Below are positions 1-10,371 of a stretch of DNA of 64,000 nt, piece by piece. The position numbers were made by a program, and so were the translations under genes. The notes under the pieces are model-generated. The model was given only the letters and a program-made list of their open reading frames with translations, did no database searches and was not told the origin of the DNA. The first letter of the stretch is position 1. Each line of letters opens with the position of its first letter. The DNA is from Robertmurraya dakarensis (GTDB lineage Bacteria > Bacillota > Bacilli > Bacillales > Cytobacillaceae). The stretch is taken from the NCBI RefSeq assembly GCF_900156875.1, contig NZ_LT707408.1, positions 1,253,395 to 1,317,394 of the forward strand, read 5' to 3'.

Positions 1-1566
1 GTCTTTTGCTTTACTAAAATAGGCTGCGAGCGTGGCTGCTTCAAGGATCGTTTCCTCTGCAGGCTCTTTACTTCGAATCACCACATGTGAACCAGGTATA
101 TCCTTCGTATGCAGCCATATATCGTCTTTTGCAGCAACTTTATTCGTTAAATAATCATTTTGTTTATTGTTTTTCCCAACGAGTATTTCTGTTCCGTCCG
201 ATGAAAGATATTTTTCTAATGTTGGTTTTAAGTTTTGTGCTTTTTTATTTTGCCGTTTTTGCCGGGCCCGCAAATAACCGCCTTCAATTAACTCTTCTCT
301 AATTTCTTCAATATCTTTAGGAGAAGCGGCTTCTACTTGCTGCAAAAGACTCTCAAAATAATGAACTTCTTCTTTCGCTTTTTCCACTTGCTGACCGGCC
401 ATTACCGAAGCTGTTTTCGCCTTTTGATATTTTGTAAAGTACTTTTGTGCATTTTCAGATGGTGTCTTTTGGGGATCCAAAGGTATCACGATTTCACCGC
501 CATTTTCGTCGTAGTAATTGATGACGCTGATCTCTTTCATCCCTTTGTGTACAGCATATAAATTAGCTGTTAACAATTCCCCATAAAGCTGGAATTCATC
601 CGCATGCTTCGCTTCTTCCAATGTAGTTTGAAGCTTTTTAATTTTCTTTTCGTTTTTTTCCTTTTCATTTAGGATAAACCGTTCGATGTCATTTGCTTGC
701 TGCTTAACTCGATCACGTCCTGCTTTGCCAAAATAATAGCGGTCGAGAAGCTCACTAAGAGAAGCAAAGCCCGTAGATTTTCCCTTTAGATGTTCCAGTG
801 GAAAAAGATAAAAAGATTCTTTTTTCTCATTGTATGTAATCGCAGGTAGGTACTCATGATTTTTTAGCTGCTGAACTTTTGCTAAAAAGGCCTTAGGTAA
901 TGTTGTCCTGTTAGCGAGCCCTGCTTGAAACATGACTTCCTTCGCAAAAATGGGCGAGATGCCTGCAAACTGTTCAACGATTTGTTTATCTAGTTTTCCA
1001 GCATTGAAATCTAATCTTTTTAAGACATCTTCTTCACTTGCCTCAAAGGGATTAAATTTATTTTGTGCTGGCGGGAGTACGTATTCATGCCCAGGCATAA
1101 TAGAACGATGAGTATTAACTGCAAAAGAAATATGTTTAATACTGTCTAGTATCACATTCTTGGATTTATCAATCAGAATAATATTGCTGTGTCTTCCCAT
1201 AATCTCAACAATTAATTGTTTATAGGAAATATCCCCAATTTCATTCCTGCCTTTTACATCAAAGACAATGATACGATCAAGGCCGATTTGGCGGACATCT
1301 TCCAAAATAAACCCTTCTAAGTGCTTTCGTAAAAGCATGCAAAACATAGGGGGTTCGCTTGGATTTTCAAATTGTTCGTTTGTGAGCTGTGCTCTTGCAT
1401 AGCTGGGATGAACGGAAAGCAGCAGCCTATGGTTTTTTCCGTTAGCCCGAATAATCAGGACGATTTCATTTTTAAATGGTTGATGTATTTTATTAATTCT
1501 CCCGCCTTTTAAAGCGGAGGAGAACTCCTCGGTTATGGCTCTTGTAAATAATCCGTCAAATGACAT
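1..1566 (-). CDS. rqcH: RqcH (YloA/NFACT family), ribosome quality control factor, 3' end cut by window
   Basis: RqcH binds 50S subunits carrying stalled peptidyl-tRNA and recruits tRNA-Ala to add alanine tails. Translated from the ATG at 1566 leftwards it gives [11 protein letters not shown], the usual family start, then the NFACT-N domain with the Asp97-Arg98 pair known to matter for tRNA-dependent tailing, a Lys/Glu-rich coiled-coil middle, and the NFACT-R region ([20 protein letters not shown]). About 520 residues are visible; B. subtilis YloA has about 570, so the C-terminus lies outside the window. An AAGGATG ribosome site precedes the start. It diverges from yloB, as in B. subtilis. 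Older annotation calls this family fibronectin-binding protein; the RQC role is family knowledge, not visible here. Confidence 0.95.
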   Translation of the reverse strand, partial: MSFDGLFTRAITEEFSSALKGGRINKIHQPFKNEIVLIIRANGKNHRLLLSVHPSYARAQLTNEQFENPSEPPMFCMLLRKHLEGFILEDVRQIGLDRIIVFDVKGRNEIGDISYKQLIVEIMGRHSNIILIDKSKNVILDSIKHISFAVNTHRSIMPGHEYVLPPAQNKFNPFEASEEDVLKRLDFNAGKLDKQIVEQFAGISPIFAKEVMFQAGLANRTTLPKAFLAKVQQLKNHEYLPAITYNEKKESFYLFPLEHLKGKSTGFASLSELLDRYYFGKAGRDRVKQQANDIERFILNEKEKNEKKIKKLQTTLEEAKHADEFQLYGELLTANLYAVHKGMKEISVINYYDENGGEIVIPLDPQKTPSENAQKYFTKYQKAKTASVMAGQQVEKAKEEVHYFESLLQQVEAASPKDIEEIREELIEGGYLRARQKRQNKKAQNLKPTLEKYLSSDGTEILVGKNNKQNDYLTNKVAAKDDIWLHTKDIPGSHVVIRSKEPAEETILEAATLAAYFSKAKD

Positions 1567-1605
1567 ATTGAACATCCTTTACTTATTTAAATAGTATCTC
1601 TTTTA

Positions 1606-1634
1606 ATTGTAGCATTTTTTAGGACAAGGCTGAA
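1606..1634 (-). promoter_or_regulatory. Putative extended -10 promoter of rqcH
   Basis: Read on the minus strand, TGC-TACAAT (positions 1614 down to 1606) is an extended -10 element; a poor -35 (TTCAGC, 1634-1629) lies 14 bases upstream of the TG-extended element, about 18 from the -10. The start point would fall near 1599, 33 bases before the rqcH start. It is supported by motif match only. Confidence 0.4.
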
Positions 1635-1682
1635 TATGCTTTCCTTAGAGTGAGTTTGTACTATTATTGAGGAGGGTGTGAG

Positions 1683-1694
1683 ATGGCCGGATGA
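1683..1694 (+). promoter_or_regulatory. Three-codon leader ORF overlapping the yloB start
   Basis: The ribosome site GGAGGG (1671-1676) is optimally spaced (6 bases) from ATG 1683, which reads ATG GCC GGA TGA. Its stop overlaps the yloB start ATG (1691-1693). The real yloB start is 14 bases from the ribosome site, so yloB may be translated by coupling through this mini-ORF. That is an inference from spacing. Confidence 0.4.
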
Positions 1695-4375
1695 AGTTCC
1701 ATGAAATGAATGAACGAGAAGCAGAAGAAGCCTTAAATACCGACTTTGATCAAGGCTTGGCCGAAACAGACGTAGAAAAACGTATTAAACAATACGGCTA
1801 TAATGAGTTACAAGAAGGGGAAAAGCAATCTGCTTTGCTCTTGTTTTTCAGTCAATTTAAAGATTTTATGGTTCTTGTATTATTAGGTGCAATATTAATT
1901 TCAGGAATATTAGGCGAATATATAGATGCAATTGCGATCATGGCCATTGTAATCATCAATGCTTTTCTTGGCTTTTTTCAAGAAAGAAGAGCAGAAAAAT
2001 CACTACAAGCCTTAAAAGAGCTTTCAGCACCTCAAGTAAATGTAAAAAGAAATGGTGAGTGGATTAAAATTCCTACAAGAGATATCGTCGTAGGAGATGT
2101 TCTAAAGTTCACAAGCGGTGACCGCATTGGGGCAGATGTAAGATTAATAGAAGCAAATAGTCTTGAAATTGAAGAATCAGCATTGACCGGTGAATCGCTG
2201 CCGGTAGCGAAAACAACAGGAGCGCTGGCCAAGGGCGAATTGGGAATTGGCGATCTTGAAAACATGGCTTTTATGGGAACAATGGTTACAAGAGGCAGCG
2301 GCATGGGGGTCGTTGTCGCTACAGGTATGAAAACAGCGATGGGACAGATTGCTGATTTACTCCAAAGCGCTGAAACCATGACCACGCCGTTACAAAGAAG
2401 ATTGGAGCAGCTTGGGAAGATATTAATTATTGTTGCCCTAATGCTAACAGCGCTGGTTGTTGTACTTGGTATTTGGCAAGGACATGACTTATTTACAATG
2501 TTCTTTGCTGGAGTATCATTAGCTGTTGCCGCTATTCCTGAGGGCTTGCCAGCGATTGTCACCATTGCCTTGTCTTTGGGTGTTCAACGAATGATCAGGA
2601 AAAATGCAATTGTTAGAAAGCTTCCTGCGGTGGAGACTCTAGGCTGTGCGTCTGTTATTTGTTCTGATAAGACAGGAACGATGACACAAAATAAAATGAC
2701 TGTCACCCATCTATGGAGCAGTGGCAAGACTTGGACTGTCGACGGAGTAGGCTATGAGCCAAAAGGCAGTTTCTATAAAAAGGACAGTGAACAGCCTATA
2801 AACTTAAATCAAGAAAAGGCTCTGCAGCAGATGCTAATGTTTGGAATACTATGCAATCACGCTGAGCTAAAAGAAAAAGAAAATGAATTTGTTATAGATG
2901 GGGACCCGACAGAAGGAGCTTTATTGGTAGCGGGTATGAAAGCTGGTTTTCAGCGCAATCAATTGCTGCAGCAGTATCAAATCCTTAATGAGTTTCCATT
3001 TGATTCAGCCCGCAAGATGATGTCCGTAGTCGTCAAAGATCCTAATGGAAGGCAATTTATTGTTACAAAAGGGGCACCAGATGTCTTGCTTGGTATCAGT
3101 GAGTCCATCCTTTGGGAAGGCAGGAAGCAGTACTTTTCAAATGGTGTAAAAGACAAGGTTCAAACAGCAATCAATGATCTTGCTTCACAAGCTTTACGTA
3201 CGATTGCTATCGGCTTCAAAGAGGTTTCGGGAAATACGATAATTCTTGATGAAAAGGAAGCCGAAAAGGATTTAACCTTTATTGGCTTACAAGGTATGAT
3301 TGACCCGCCAAGACCTGAGGTAAAGGAAGCTGTAAAAGAATGTAAAGAAGCAGGGATTAAAACTGTCATGATTACTGGTGACCATGTGATTACAGCGAAG
3401 GCAATTGCAGCACAGTTAGGGATTTTAACGAATAAAAGTAAGGTTTTGGATGGAAATGCATTATCCAATATGACGGTGGATGAGCTGGAGGAAGTAGTAG
3501 ATGATGTAGCTGTTTTTGCACGTGTGTCACCCGAACATAAGTTGAAAATTGTGAAAGCACTTCAAAATAAGGGTCATATCGTTGCGATGACTGGTGATGG
3601 TGTGAATGATGCTCCTGCCATTAAAGCAGCAGATATTGGTATTGCAATGGGGATAACTGGAACGGATGTTGCGAAAGAAGCATCTGCGCTAGTTCTTTTA
3701 GATGACAATTTTGCAACAATAAAAGCAGCCATTAAAGAAGGGCGCAACATCTATGAAAATATTAGAAAGTTTATTCGTTACTTGCTTGCATCCAATGTAG
3801 GAGAGATCCTCGTTATGCTTTTTGCGATGCTGTTAGCATTGCCGCTTCCGCTCGTACCTATCCAAATTCTTTGGGTGAACTTGGTGACAGATGGACTGCC
3901 TGCGATGGCTTTAGGTTTAGATCAGCCTGAAGGCGATGTAATGAAGAGAAAACCTAGAAGTCCAAAAGAAGGTGTGTTTGCTAGAGGATTAGGATGGAAG
4001 GTCATATCAAGAGGATTTTTGATAGGAATAGTGACGTTAATTGCCTTTATGATTTCATATCATGAGAACCCAGACGAATTAATTTATGCCCAAACAGTAG
4101 CTTTCTCAACACTTGTGCTAGCACAGCTAATTCACGTATTTGATTGCCGCAGCGAAAAGTCCATACTTTCTCGAAATCCGTTTGGGAATAAGTATTTAGT
4201 TTGGGCCGTTCTCTCATCAGTACTCTTAATGTTTGTTGTTATTTACTATCCTCCTTTGCAGCCCATCTTCCATACGGTAGCAATTGAGGCAAAAGATTGG
4301 TTAATGATCTTCGGTTTAGCTTCAGTGCCAACTTTTTTACTTGCCTTCTCATTTTTGGCAAGAAAATCGAAGTGA
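1691..4375 (+). CDS. yloB: P-type Ca2+-transporting ATPase (YloB)
   Basis: A SERCA-like P-type IIA ATPase that pumps Ca2+ across the cell membrane; in B. subtilis YloB it has been linked to germinating spores. The 894 residues carry the family landmarks in order: N-terminal cation ATPase segment, TGES actuator loop, the PEGLPA calcium-site helix, the phosphorylation motif SDKTGTMT (Asp about 326), the KGAPDVL nucleotide site, TGDGVNDAPAI hinge, and paired C-terminal transmembrane helices including ILWVNLVTDGLPA. The start giving MKFHEM matches the B. subtilis protein. The ribosome site is 14 bases away and an overlapping three-codon ORF lies between. It is followed by a strong terminator, so probably monocistronic. 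Confidence 0.96.
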   Translation: MKFHEMNEREAEEALNTDFDQGLAETDVEKRIKQYGYNELQEGEKQSALLLFFSQFKDFMVLVLLGAILISGILGEYIDAIAIMAIVIINAFLGFFQERRAEKSLQALKELSAPQVNVKRNGEWIKIPTRDIVVGDVLKFTSGDRIGADVRLIEANSLEIEESALTGESLPVAKTTGALAKGELGIGDLENMAFMGTMVTRGSGMGVVVATGMKTAMGQIADLLQSAETMTTPLQRRLEQLGKILIIVALMLTALVVVLGIWQGHDLFTMFFAGVSLAVAAIPEGLPAIVTIALSLGVQRMIRKNAIVRKLPAVETLGCASVICSDKTGTMTQNKMTVTHLWSSGKTWTVDGVGYEPKGSFYKKDSEQPINLNQEKALQQMLMFGILCNHAELKEKENEFVIDGDPTEGALLVAGMKAGFQRNQLLQQYQILNEFPFDSARKMMSVVVKDPNGRQFIVTKGAPDVLLGISESILWEGRKQYFSNGVKDKVQTAINDLASQALRTIAIGFKEVSGNTIILDEKEAEKDLTFIGLQGMIDPPRPEVKEAVKECKEAGIKTVMITGDHVITAKAIAAQLGILTNKSKVLDGNALSNMTVDELEEVVDDVAVFARVSPEHKLKIVKALQNKGHIVAMTGDGVNDAPAIKAADIGIAMGITGTDVAKEASALVLLDDNFATIKAAIKEGRNIYENIRKFIRYLLASNVGEILVMLFAMLLALPLPLVPIQILWVNLVTDGLPAMALGLDQPEGDVMKRKPRSPKEGVFARGLGWKVISRGFLIGIVTLIAFMISYHENPDELIYAQTVAFSTLVLAQLIHVFDCRSEKSILSRNPFGNKYLVWAVLSSVLLMFVVIYYPPLQPIFHTVAIEAKDWLMIFGLASVPTFLLAFSFLARKSK

Positions 4376-4390
4376 ATTGTGTTATAATCC

Positions 4391-4428
4391 AAAAGGTAGT
4401 AGAGAAATTCTCTATTACCTTTTTCTGT
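4391..4428 (+). terminator. Rho-independent terminator of yloB
   Basis: The arms 4391-4406 and 4408-4423 are complementary apart from one G-U pair; the working stem is about 13 bp with a small loop and runs into TTTTT. It begins 16 bases after the yloB stop codon. Confidence 0.8.
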
Positions 4429-4511
4429 TCTGTATACATAATAATTTTTAAAATATTACCTATATTAGATGATTATAAGAAAAATCCATTTCCTAGATTG
4501 GATGTGTACAT

Positions 4512-5387
4512 ATGGTTGTAAGCATGACAGGGTTTGGAAGAGGCAAGTTTGAATCCGAGTCATTCACCGTTACAGTGGAAATGAAATCGGTTAATCATCG
4601 GTTTTCAGAGTACAATATTCGCATGCCGCGACAAATACTAAAAATAGAAGATAAAATTAAAAAGAAAATCAATGGTCATGTAACAAGAGGAAGAGTTGAG
4701 GTATTTATAACCGTTGAAGGAACGGTAAATGTAAATACAAGTGTTAATGTGAATTGGAATCTAATAGAAGAGTATTATCATGCACTGCAGACAATACAAG
4801 AAAAATATAACCTAGAGAATGAACTTTCCATTCAAGATTTAGTTAACCGTGACGAATTCATTACCATACAAGATGATGAAACTGGGAACGAAGAGCTGGA
4901 GAATGCAGTAATAGAAGCAGTTGAAACAGCTGTGAATGAATTGAAGCAAATGAGGATCAACGAAGGAGAAAACTTGGCAAAAGATGTTTCACATCACTTA
5001 CAGCTTTTAAGCAGTAAGGTTGAAGACTTAAAAGTTTATGCTCCAAATGTAATTCAGCATTATGCTGAACGCTTGAAGAAGAGAGTGGAAGAGTTTACAA
5101 ATGGAATCATTGATGAAGCAAGAATAGTGAATGAAGTAGCTATTTTTGCTGATAAGGCAGATATCAACGAGGAATTAACAAGATTAGGAAGCCATATTGA
5201 CCAATTTCAAAAAAACTTGCAATTACATGATCCAATTGGAAGGAAGCTGGACTTTCTCCTGCAGGAAATGAACCGGGAGGTAAACACGATCGGATCAAAA
5301 GCGAATGATTCTGCAATTGCGAATGTTGTGGTCGAAATGAAAAGCTTACTAGAAAAAATGAAAGAGCAAGTGCAAAATATAGAGTAG
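4512..5387 (+). CDS. yloC: YicC/YloC family endoribonuclease
   Basis: A 291-residue YicC/YloC protein. E. coli YicC is an endoribonuclease acting on small RNAs; the substrate in Bacillus is not established. The N-terminal domain opens with the family block MTGFGRGKFE and contains MKSVNHRFSEYNIRMPR; the C-terminal DUF1732 region ends with the highly conserved NREVNTIGSKANDS segment. ATG 4512 (MVVSMTGFG) matches the B. subtilis start; ATG 4524 is an in-frame alternative. GGATG lies 7 bases upstream. It heads a run of closely spaced genes with remA, gmk and rpoZ. Confidence 0.93.
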   Translation: MVVSMTGFGRGKFESESFTVTVEMKSVNHRFSEYNIRMPRQILKIEDKIKKKINGHVTRGRVEVFITVEGTVNVNTSVNVNWNLIEEYYHALQTIQEKYNLENELSIQDLVNRDEFITIQDDETGNEELENAVIEAVETAVNELKQMRINEGENLAKDVSHHLQLLSSKVEDLKVYAPNVIQHYAERLKKRVEEFTNGIIDEARIVNEVAIFADKADINEELTRLGSHIDQFQKNLQLHDPIGRKLDFLLQEMNREVNTIGSKANDSAIANVVVEMKSLLEKMKEQVQNIE

Positions 5388-5446
5388 TATTCGTTTAAAA
5401 ACGGGTATATAAGGAAAAAATAAATAACTATAATTGGGGGAGAAAC

Positions 5447-5710
5447 ATGTCAATCAAATTAATCAATATTGGTTTTGGAAATATTGTTTCTGCAAACCGA
5501 ATTATCTCCATTGTAAGTCCTGAATCTGCTCCAATAAAAAGAATTATTCAAGATGCGAGAGATCGTGGCTCACTTATCGACGCGACCTATGGAAGGCGGA
5601 CACGCGCAGTCATTGTCATGGACAGTGATCATGTTATTCTTTCTGCTGTCCAGCCGGAGACGGTCGCAGCCCGTTTAAATGATCGTGATGAAATAATGGA
5701 TGAAGGGTAG
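5447..5710 (+). CDS. remA: RemA, extracellular matrix regulator (DUF370)
   Basis: An 87-residue DUF370 protein. In B. subtilis RemA is a DNA-binding oligomer that activates biofilm matrix operons and osmoprotection genes. The whole protein is the conserved domain: [14 protein letters not shown] at the N-terminus and the basic, Arg-rich middle ([20 protein letters not shown]) that contributes DNA contacts in the family. The ribosome site GGGGGAG is 6 bases before the ATG. It sits between yloC and gmk exactly as in B. subtilis; gmk follows after 9 bases. Confidence 0.95.
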   Translation: MSIKLINIGFGNIVSANRIISIVSPESAPIKRIIQDARDRGSLIDATYGRRTRAVIVMDSDHVILSAVQPETVAARLNDRDEIMDEG

Positions 5711-6334
<624 letters not shown>

Positions 6335-6335
6335 T

Positions 6336-6551
6336 ATGCTATATCCATCAATCGATTCATTAATGACTAAAATTGATTCGAAGTATTCATTAGTGTCAGT
6401 GGCTGCAAAAAGGGCACGCATTTTACAACAAGGTGCAAGACCTCTCCTTGATAAGTATGTTTCTCATAAACAAGTTGGTAAAGCACTAGAAGAAATACAC
6501 GCAGACTCACTTACTTACCGAGTTGTAAAAGAAGAAGCTGTACAAGAGTAG
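6336..6551 (+). CDS. rpoZ: RNA polymerase omega subunit
   Basis: A 71-residue omega subunit that stabilises the beta-prime subunit of RNA polymerase. It starts [10 protein letters not shown] and contains [15 protein letters not shown] and the [12 protein letters not shown] helix typical of the family. The ATG at 6336 is chosen over an upstream in-frame extension because GGAGG at 6322-6326 is well placed and the B. subtilis protein starts MLDPSIDSLM. It is one base from the gmk stop and is followed by a terminator. Confidence 0.95.
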   Translation: MLYPSIDSLMTKIDSKYSLVSVAAKRARILQQGARPLLDKYVSHKQVGKALEEIHADSLTYRVVKEEAVQE

Positions 6552-6564
6552 GCAGATCAAAACG

Positions 6565-6590
6565 ACAACCTAATTGCTAGGTTGTTTTTT
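6565..6590 (+). terminator. Terminator of the yloC-remA-gmk-rpoZ group
   Basis: An 8-bp stem ACAACCTA/TAGGTTGT (6565-6572 and 6578-6585), a 5-base loop and six T residues, 13 bases after the rpoZ stop. Confidence 0.8.
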
Positions 6591-6674
6591 GTTTGTGGGA
6601 ATAAAATTAATGCAATGAACCGACAATTCTTGCATAATGGAATAAAGATGATAGACAAGGGATGGTGGTCCACT

Positions 6675-7886
6675 ATGCTGAACGGGAAAAATATTCTATT
6701 ATGCGTTACTGGAGGTATCGCGGTCTATAAAGCAGCAGCTTTGACAAGTAAACTATCACAAGCGGGGGTTAATGTTAAGGTTATCTTGAGTGACTCTGCA
6801 GCAAAGTTTGTCACTCCATTAACTTTTCAAGCACTATCAAGAAATGACGTTTACATAGACACATTTGATGAGAAAAATTCCAAAGTGATTGCACATATCG
6901 ATCTAGCGGATTGGGCTGACTTAGTCTTAGTTGCGCCTGCCACTGCAAATGCCATAGGAAAGCTGGCAAATGGTATTGCCGATAATATGGTTACGACTAC
7001 ATTACTTGCTGTTACTTCACCGATATGGATCGCGCCAGCTATGAATGTTCATATGTATGATCATCCTGCTGTGAAAAAAAATATCGACACACTGCATCGT
7101 TTCGGATATCAATTCATTGAACCAAGTGAAGGTCATTTAGCTTGTGGTTATGTTGGTAAAGGACGCCTCGAGGAACCTGAAAAAATCGTTGAGATTTTAA
7201 GGGAGTTTTTTAGAAGTCCTGGAGAAACTCTTAAAGGCAAACGAATTATGGTGACAGCAGGGCCAACACGTGAAAAAATTGACCCCGTGCGTTATATTAC
7301 GAATCTTTCGACGGGTAAAATGGGTTATGCGATTGCCGAACAAGCTAAAGCTCTTGGTGCTGAGGTGATTTTGGTATCAGGGCCTGTATCGATTGAACCC
7401 CCTCAAGGGGTTAAAGTGGTTCGAGTTGAGAGTGCCGAAGAAATGTACGGTGCGGTGATGAATGAATTCGAAAGTGTTGATATGGTGGTTAAGACAGCGG
7501 CGGTGGCTGACTACCGGCCAAAATTGACTCATGATGAAAAGATGAAAAAACAGCCAGGAGAACAAGTGTTAGAACTAGAAAGAACGAAGGATATATTATT
7601 TGACCTCGGACAAAAGAAAACAAAGCAAGTTCTTGTTGGGTTTGCTGCTGAAACAACGCAAGTGGAAGAGTATGCACAAGGGAAATTGTTAAAGAAAAAT
7701 GCTGATATGATTGTAGCAAATAATGTGAAAGCGGCAGGTGCTGGCTTTGGGCATGACACTAATATCGTTACGATATTCAAAAGAAACGGAAAATCGCTAG
7801 AACTTCCATTAATGTCTAAGCAAGAGGTTGCAAAAAAAATACTAATAGAAGCATCTGAATTTTTTAAGGATGGCCAGGAAAAATGA
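6675..7886 (+). CDS. coaBC: Bifunctional phosphopantothenoylcysteine decarboxylase / phosphopantothenate-cysteine ligase
   Basis: Catalyses two steps of coenzyme A synthesis: ligation of cysteine to 4'-phosphopantothenate and decarboxylation to 4'-phosphopantetheine. The N-terminal flavoprotein CoaC half shows LLCVTGGIAVYKAA, the FMN and active-site segment PAMNVHMYDHPAV and the CGYVGKGRLEEP loop. The CoaB half has GPTREKIDPVRYITN and KTAAVADYRP. It is 403 residues from ATG 6675, which matches the family start MLNGKNILLC; a longer in-frame extension reads through the rpoZ terminator and is not supported. The stop overlaps the priA start (ATGA). Confidence 0.95.
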   Translation: MLNGKNILLCVTGGIAVYKAAALTSKLSQAGVNVKVILSDSAAKFVTPLTFQALSRNDVYIDTFDEKNSKVIAHIDLADWADLVLVAPATANAIGKLANGIADNMVTTTLLAVTSPIWIAPAMNVHMYDHPAVKKNIDTLHRFGYQFIEPSEGHLACGYVGKGRLEEPEKIVEILREFFRSPGETLKGKRIMVTAGPTREKIDPVRYITNLSTGKMGYAIAEQAKALGAEVILVSGPVSIEPPQGVKVVRVESAEEMYGAVMNEFESVDMVVKTAAVADYRPKLTHDEKMKKQPGEQVLELERTKDILFDLGQKKTKQVLVGFAAETTQVEEYAQGKLLKKNADMIVANNVKAAGAGFGHDTNIVTIFKRNGKSLELPLMSKQEVAKKILIEASEFFKDGQEK

Positions 7887-10294
7887 TAGCAAGCGTCATC
7901 GTAGATGTCCCGGCTAAACAAACGGACCGCAGCTTTGATTACAAAATACCTGAAAGTTTGAATGATGTTATAAAACCTGGAATGAGGGTCGTGGTTCCAT
8001 TTGGTCCACGAAAAATACAAGGTTTTGTTGTTTCTATTAAGCCTCAATCTGATTTTAAGAAATTAAAGGAAATTATTGAACCGATGGACCTATACCCGGT
8101 CTTGACGGATGAGTTATTAGAGCTTGGAGATTGGTTAACGGACAAGACACTTGCCTATAAAATCTCAGCTTTTCAAGTGATGCTGCCCGCTGCTTTAAAA
8201 GCAAAATATGAGAAAAAATTAAGAATCATGCCCTCGGTAACTCCGGAATCCCTTGCAGCACCATTGCAAGCGATCTTTAAGAACAATGATACATATTCTT
8301 GGGACGAAGCATCAAATCAAGGACTATTATCGATTCTGCAAAAAGAAGCTAACAGAGGGAAGATAGAAGTAGTTTACGAAGTAAAAGAAAGAATCAAAAA
8401 GAAGACGATCAAATATCTTTTACCTAAAGTTACTAAGGAAGAATTAATCAACCTTATGAATGAAATGCCTGCCAATGCTTCAAAGCAAAAGGAAGTCTTG
8501 AATTTTTTTATAGATCATCCGAAGCAGATAGAGTCACGTGAATTGTTGAGTGTATTGGGAATTTCTTCGGCTACAGTAAAAAGCTTGGTCAAAAAAAACA
8601 TATTGTTAGAGAAGTCTCTTGAAGTTTACCGTGATCCATACGAAGACAGAAAGTTTGATACAACGAAGCCTCTACCGTTGTCGGAGGATCAGGAAAAGGC
8701 TATACGTCCAATTCTCACAACTATTGAGGAAAAGCTTCAGAAAGTATTTTTGCTATATGGCGTTACAGGCAGTGGAAAGACAGAGATTTATTTGCAATCG
8801 ATCCAGCAGGTAATTGAAAAAGGCAGAGAGGCGATTGTCCTTGTTCCTGAAATTTCCCTTACTCCTCAAATGGTCAAACGTTTTAAAGGAAGGTTTGGAA
8901 ACAAAGTGGCTGTTCTTCATAGCGGTCTTTCTTTAGGGGAGAAATACGATGAATGGAGAAAAATCCAAAGAAAAGAAGTCAGCGTTGTAGTTGGGGCAAG
9001 ATCAGCGATTTTTGCACCTTTTGAAAATCTAGGGATCATCATTATTGATGAGGAGCATGAGACAAGCTACAAGCAAGAGGATAACCCTCGCTACCATGCT
9101 AGAGATGTAGCGGTACAACGGTCGATCTTTCACCGCTGTCCGGTTGTATTGGGAAGCGCTACCCCTTCGTTAGAATCCTTTGCTCGTGCAAAAAAAGGTG
9201 TATATGAATTGTTGACATTACCAAAGCGGATGAATAATCACGCTTTACCTTCCGTTCAAATAATTGATATGAGAGAAGAGCTGCGTGAGGGCAACAGGTC
9301 GATGTTTTCGCGATCATTATTAGAAGGAATAAAAGCAAGACTAGAGAAAAAAGAGCAGATTGTTCTCTTTTTAAATAAACGCGGTCATTCATCCTTTGTT
9401 ATGTGCCGGGATTGTGGATATGTGATTAATTGTCCTAATTGTGATATTTCCTTAACCTACCATCGTGCAAATCAACAAATGAAATGTCATTATTGCGGCT
9501 ATGAATCTTTTGTACCGAAGCAGTGCCCAGAATGCAGCAGTGAGCATATTCGTTACTTTGGAACAGGTACGCAAAAGGTCGAAGAAGAACTAGGGAAAAT
9601 CCTGCCTGAGGCGAGAGTTATTAGAATGGATGTTGATACAACAAGCCGGAAAGGGTCTCACGAGAGGCTTTTGGATGATTTTCAGGCGGGGAAAGCAGAT
9701 ATTCTTCTTGGAACGCAAATGATTGCAAAAGGTCTTGATTTTCCAAATATTACATTGGTGGGGGTTTTGTCGGCGGATACAATGCTGCACCTGCCAGATT
9801 TTCGCTCATCAGAGAAAACTTTTCAGCTTCTAACGCAGGTTAGCGGGCGGGCAGGAAGGCATGAGCTTGAAGGAGAGGTTATTATCCAGACCTATACTCC
9901 TGAACATTACAGCATCGAATTAGCTGGTGAGCAAAACTTTGACCGCTTTTTTGATCGAGAAATGATGATGCGAAAACTGCATCATTATCCGCCTTTCTAC
10001 TATATTACGCTTATTACCATCTCTCATGAAAATGTCATGAAGGTGGTATCGGTAACAGAAAATATTGCAAAATATGTTGGTACAAGGGTTTCGAAGGATG
10101 CGATTATACTAGGCCCTGTTGCTTCACCGATCCCGCGGATCAATAATAGATATCGATATCAATGTTTGATAAAATACAAGCGGGAACCAGACCTTAGCAG
10201 GATATTAAAGTCATTACTTGACCATTATCAGCAGGAAATGGCATCAAGCGGCTTGCAAATATCGATTGATTTAAATCCTTATATATTAATGTGA
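7883..10294 (+). CDS. priA: Primosomal replication restart helicase PriA
   Basis: PriA recognises stalled or repaired forks and reloads the replicative helicase through DnaD/DnaB in Bacillus. The 803 residues contain the N-terminal 3' DNA-binding domain (IVDVPAKQTDRSFDYKIP), Walker A GVTGSGKTEIY near residue 293, the DEEH box near 389, the zinc-binding insertion with four Cys pairs (CRDCGY, CPNC, CHYC, CPEC, about 507-550), and helicase motifs V and VI (GTQMIAKGLDFP; QVSGRAGRH). It overlaps coaBC by 4 bases. The length is normal (B. subtilis about 805). Confidence 0.97.
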   Translation: MIASVIVDVPAKQTDRSFDYKIPESLNDVIKPGMRVVVPFGPRKIQGFVVSIKPQSDFKKLKEIIEPMDLYPVLTDELLELGDWLTDKTLAYKISAFQVMLPAALKAKYEKKLRIMPSVTPESLAAPLQAIFKNNDTYSWDEASNQGLLSILQKEANRGKIEVVYEVKERIKKKTIKYLLPKVTKEELINLMNEMPANASKQKEVLNFFIDHPKQIESRELLSVLGISSATVKSLVKKNILLEKSLEVYRDPYEDRKFDTTKPLPLSEDQEKAIRPILTTIEEKLQKVFLLYGVTGSGKTEIYLQSIQQVIEKGREAIVLVPEISLTPQMVKRFKGRFGNKVAVLHSGLSLGEKYDEWRKIQRKEVSVVVGARSAIFAPFENLGIIIIDEEHETSYKQEDNPRYHARDVAVQRSIFHRCPVVLGSATPSLESFARAKKGVYELLTLPKRMNNHALPSVQIIDMREELREGNRSMFSRSLLEGIKARLEKKEQIVLFLNKRGHSSFVMCRDCGYVINCPNCDISLTYHRANQQMKCHYCGYESFVPKQCPECSSEHIRYFGTGTQKVEEELGKILPEARVIRMDVDTTSRKGSHERLLDDFQAGKADILLGTQMIAKGLDFPNITLVGVLSADTMLHLPDFRSSEKTFQLLTQVSGRAGRHELEGEVIIQTYTPEHYSIELAGEQNFDRFFDREMMMRKLHHYPPFYYITLITISHENVMKVVSVTENIAKYVGTRVSKDAIILGPVASPIPRINNRYRYQCLIKYKREPDLSRILKSLLDHYQQEMASSGLQISIDLNPYILM

Positions 10295-10371
10295 GAAGAA
10301 AATCTGCTAAAATAGGGCGAAATGTAATGAAGAACTCAATTTTAGTTGAAAATAGATGAATAAAGCGAAAT

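Noticed and set aside
1659-1664. TACTAT as the -10 of yloB
   Set aside because: No -35 partner, and the transcript would start at the ribosome site.
2032-2565. 177-codon open frame on the minus strand inside yloB
   Set aside because: It lies wholly opposite a well-conserved ATPase, has no ribosome site and a composition that mirrors the coding strand.
5429-5434. Perfect TATAAT before remA
   Set aside because: No -35 at 16-18 bases and the start would fall on the ribosome site; remA is probably read from upstream.
6582-6674. N-terminal extension of coaBC
   Set aside because: It begins within the rpoZ terminator T-run; the family start MLNGKNILLC is at 6675.
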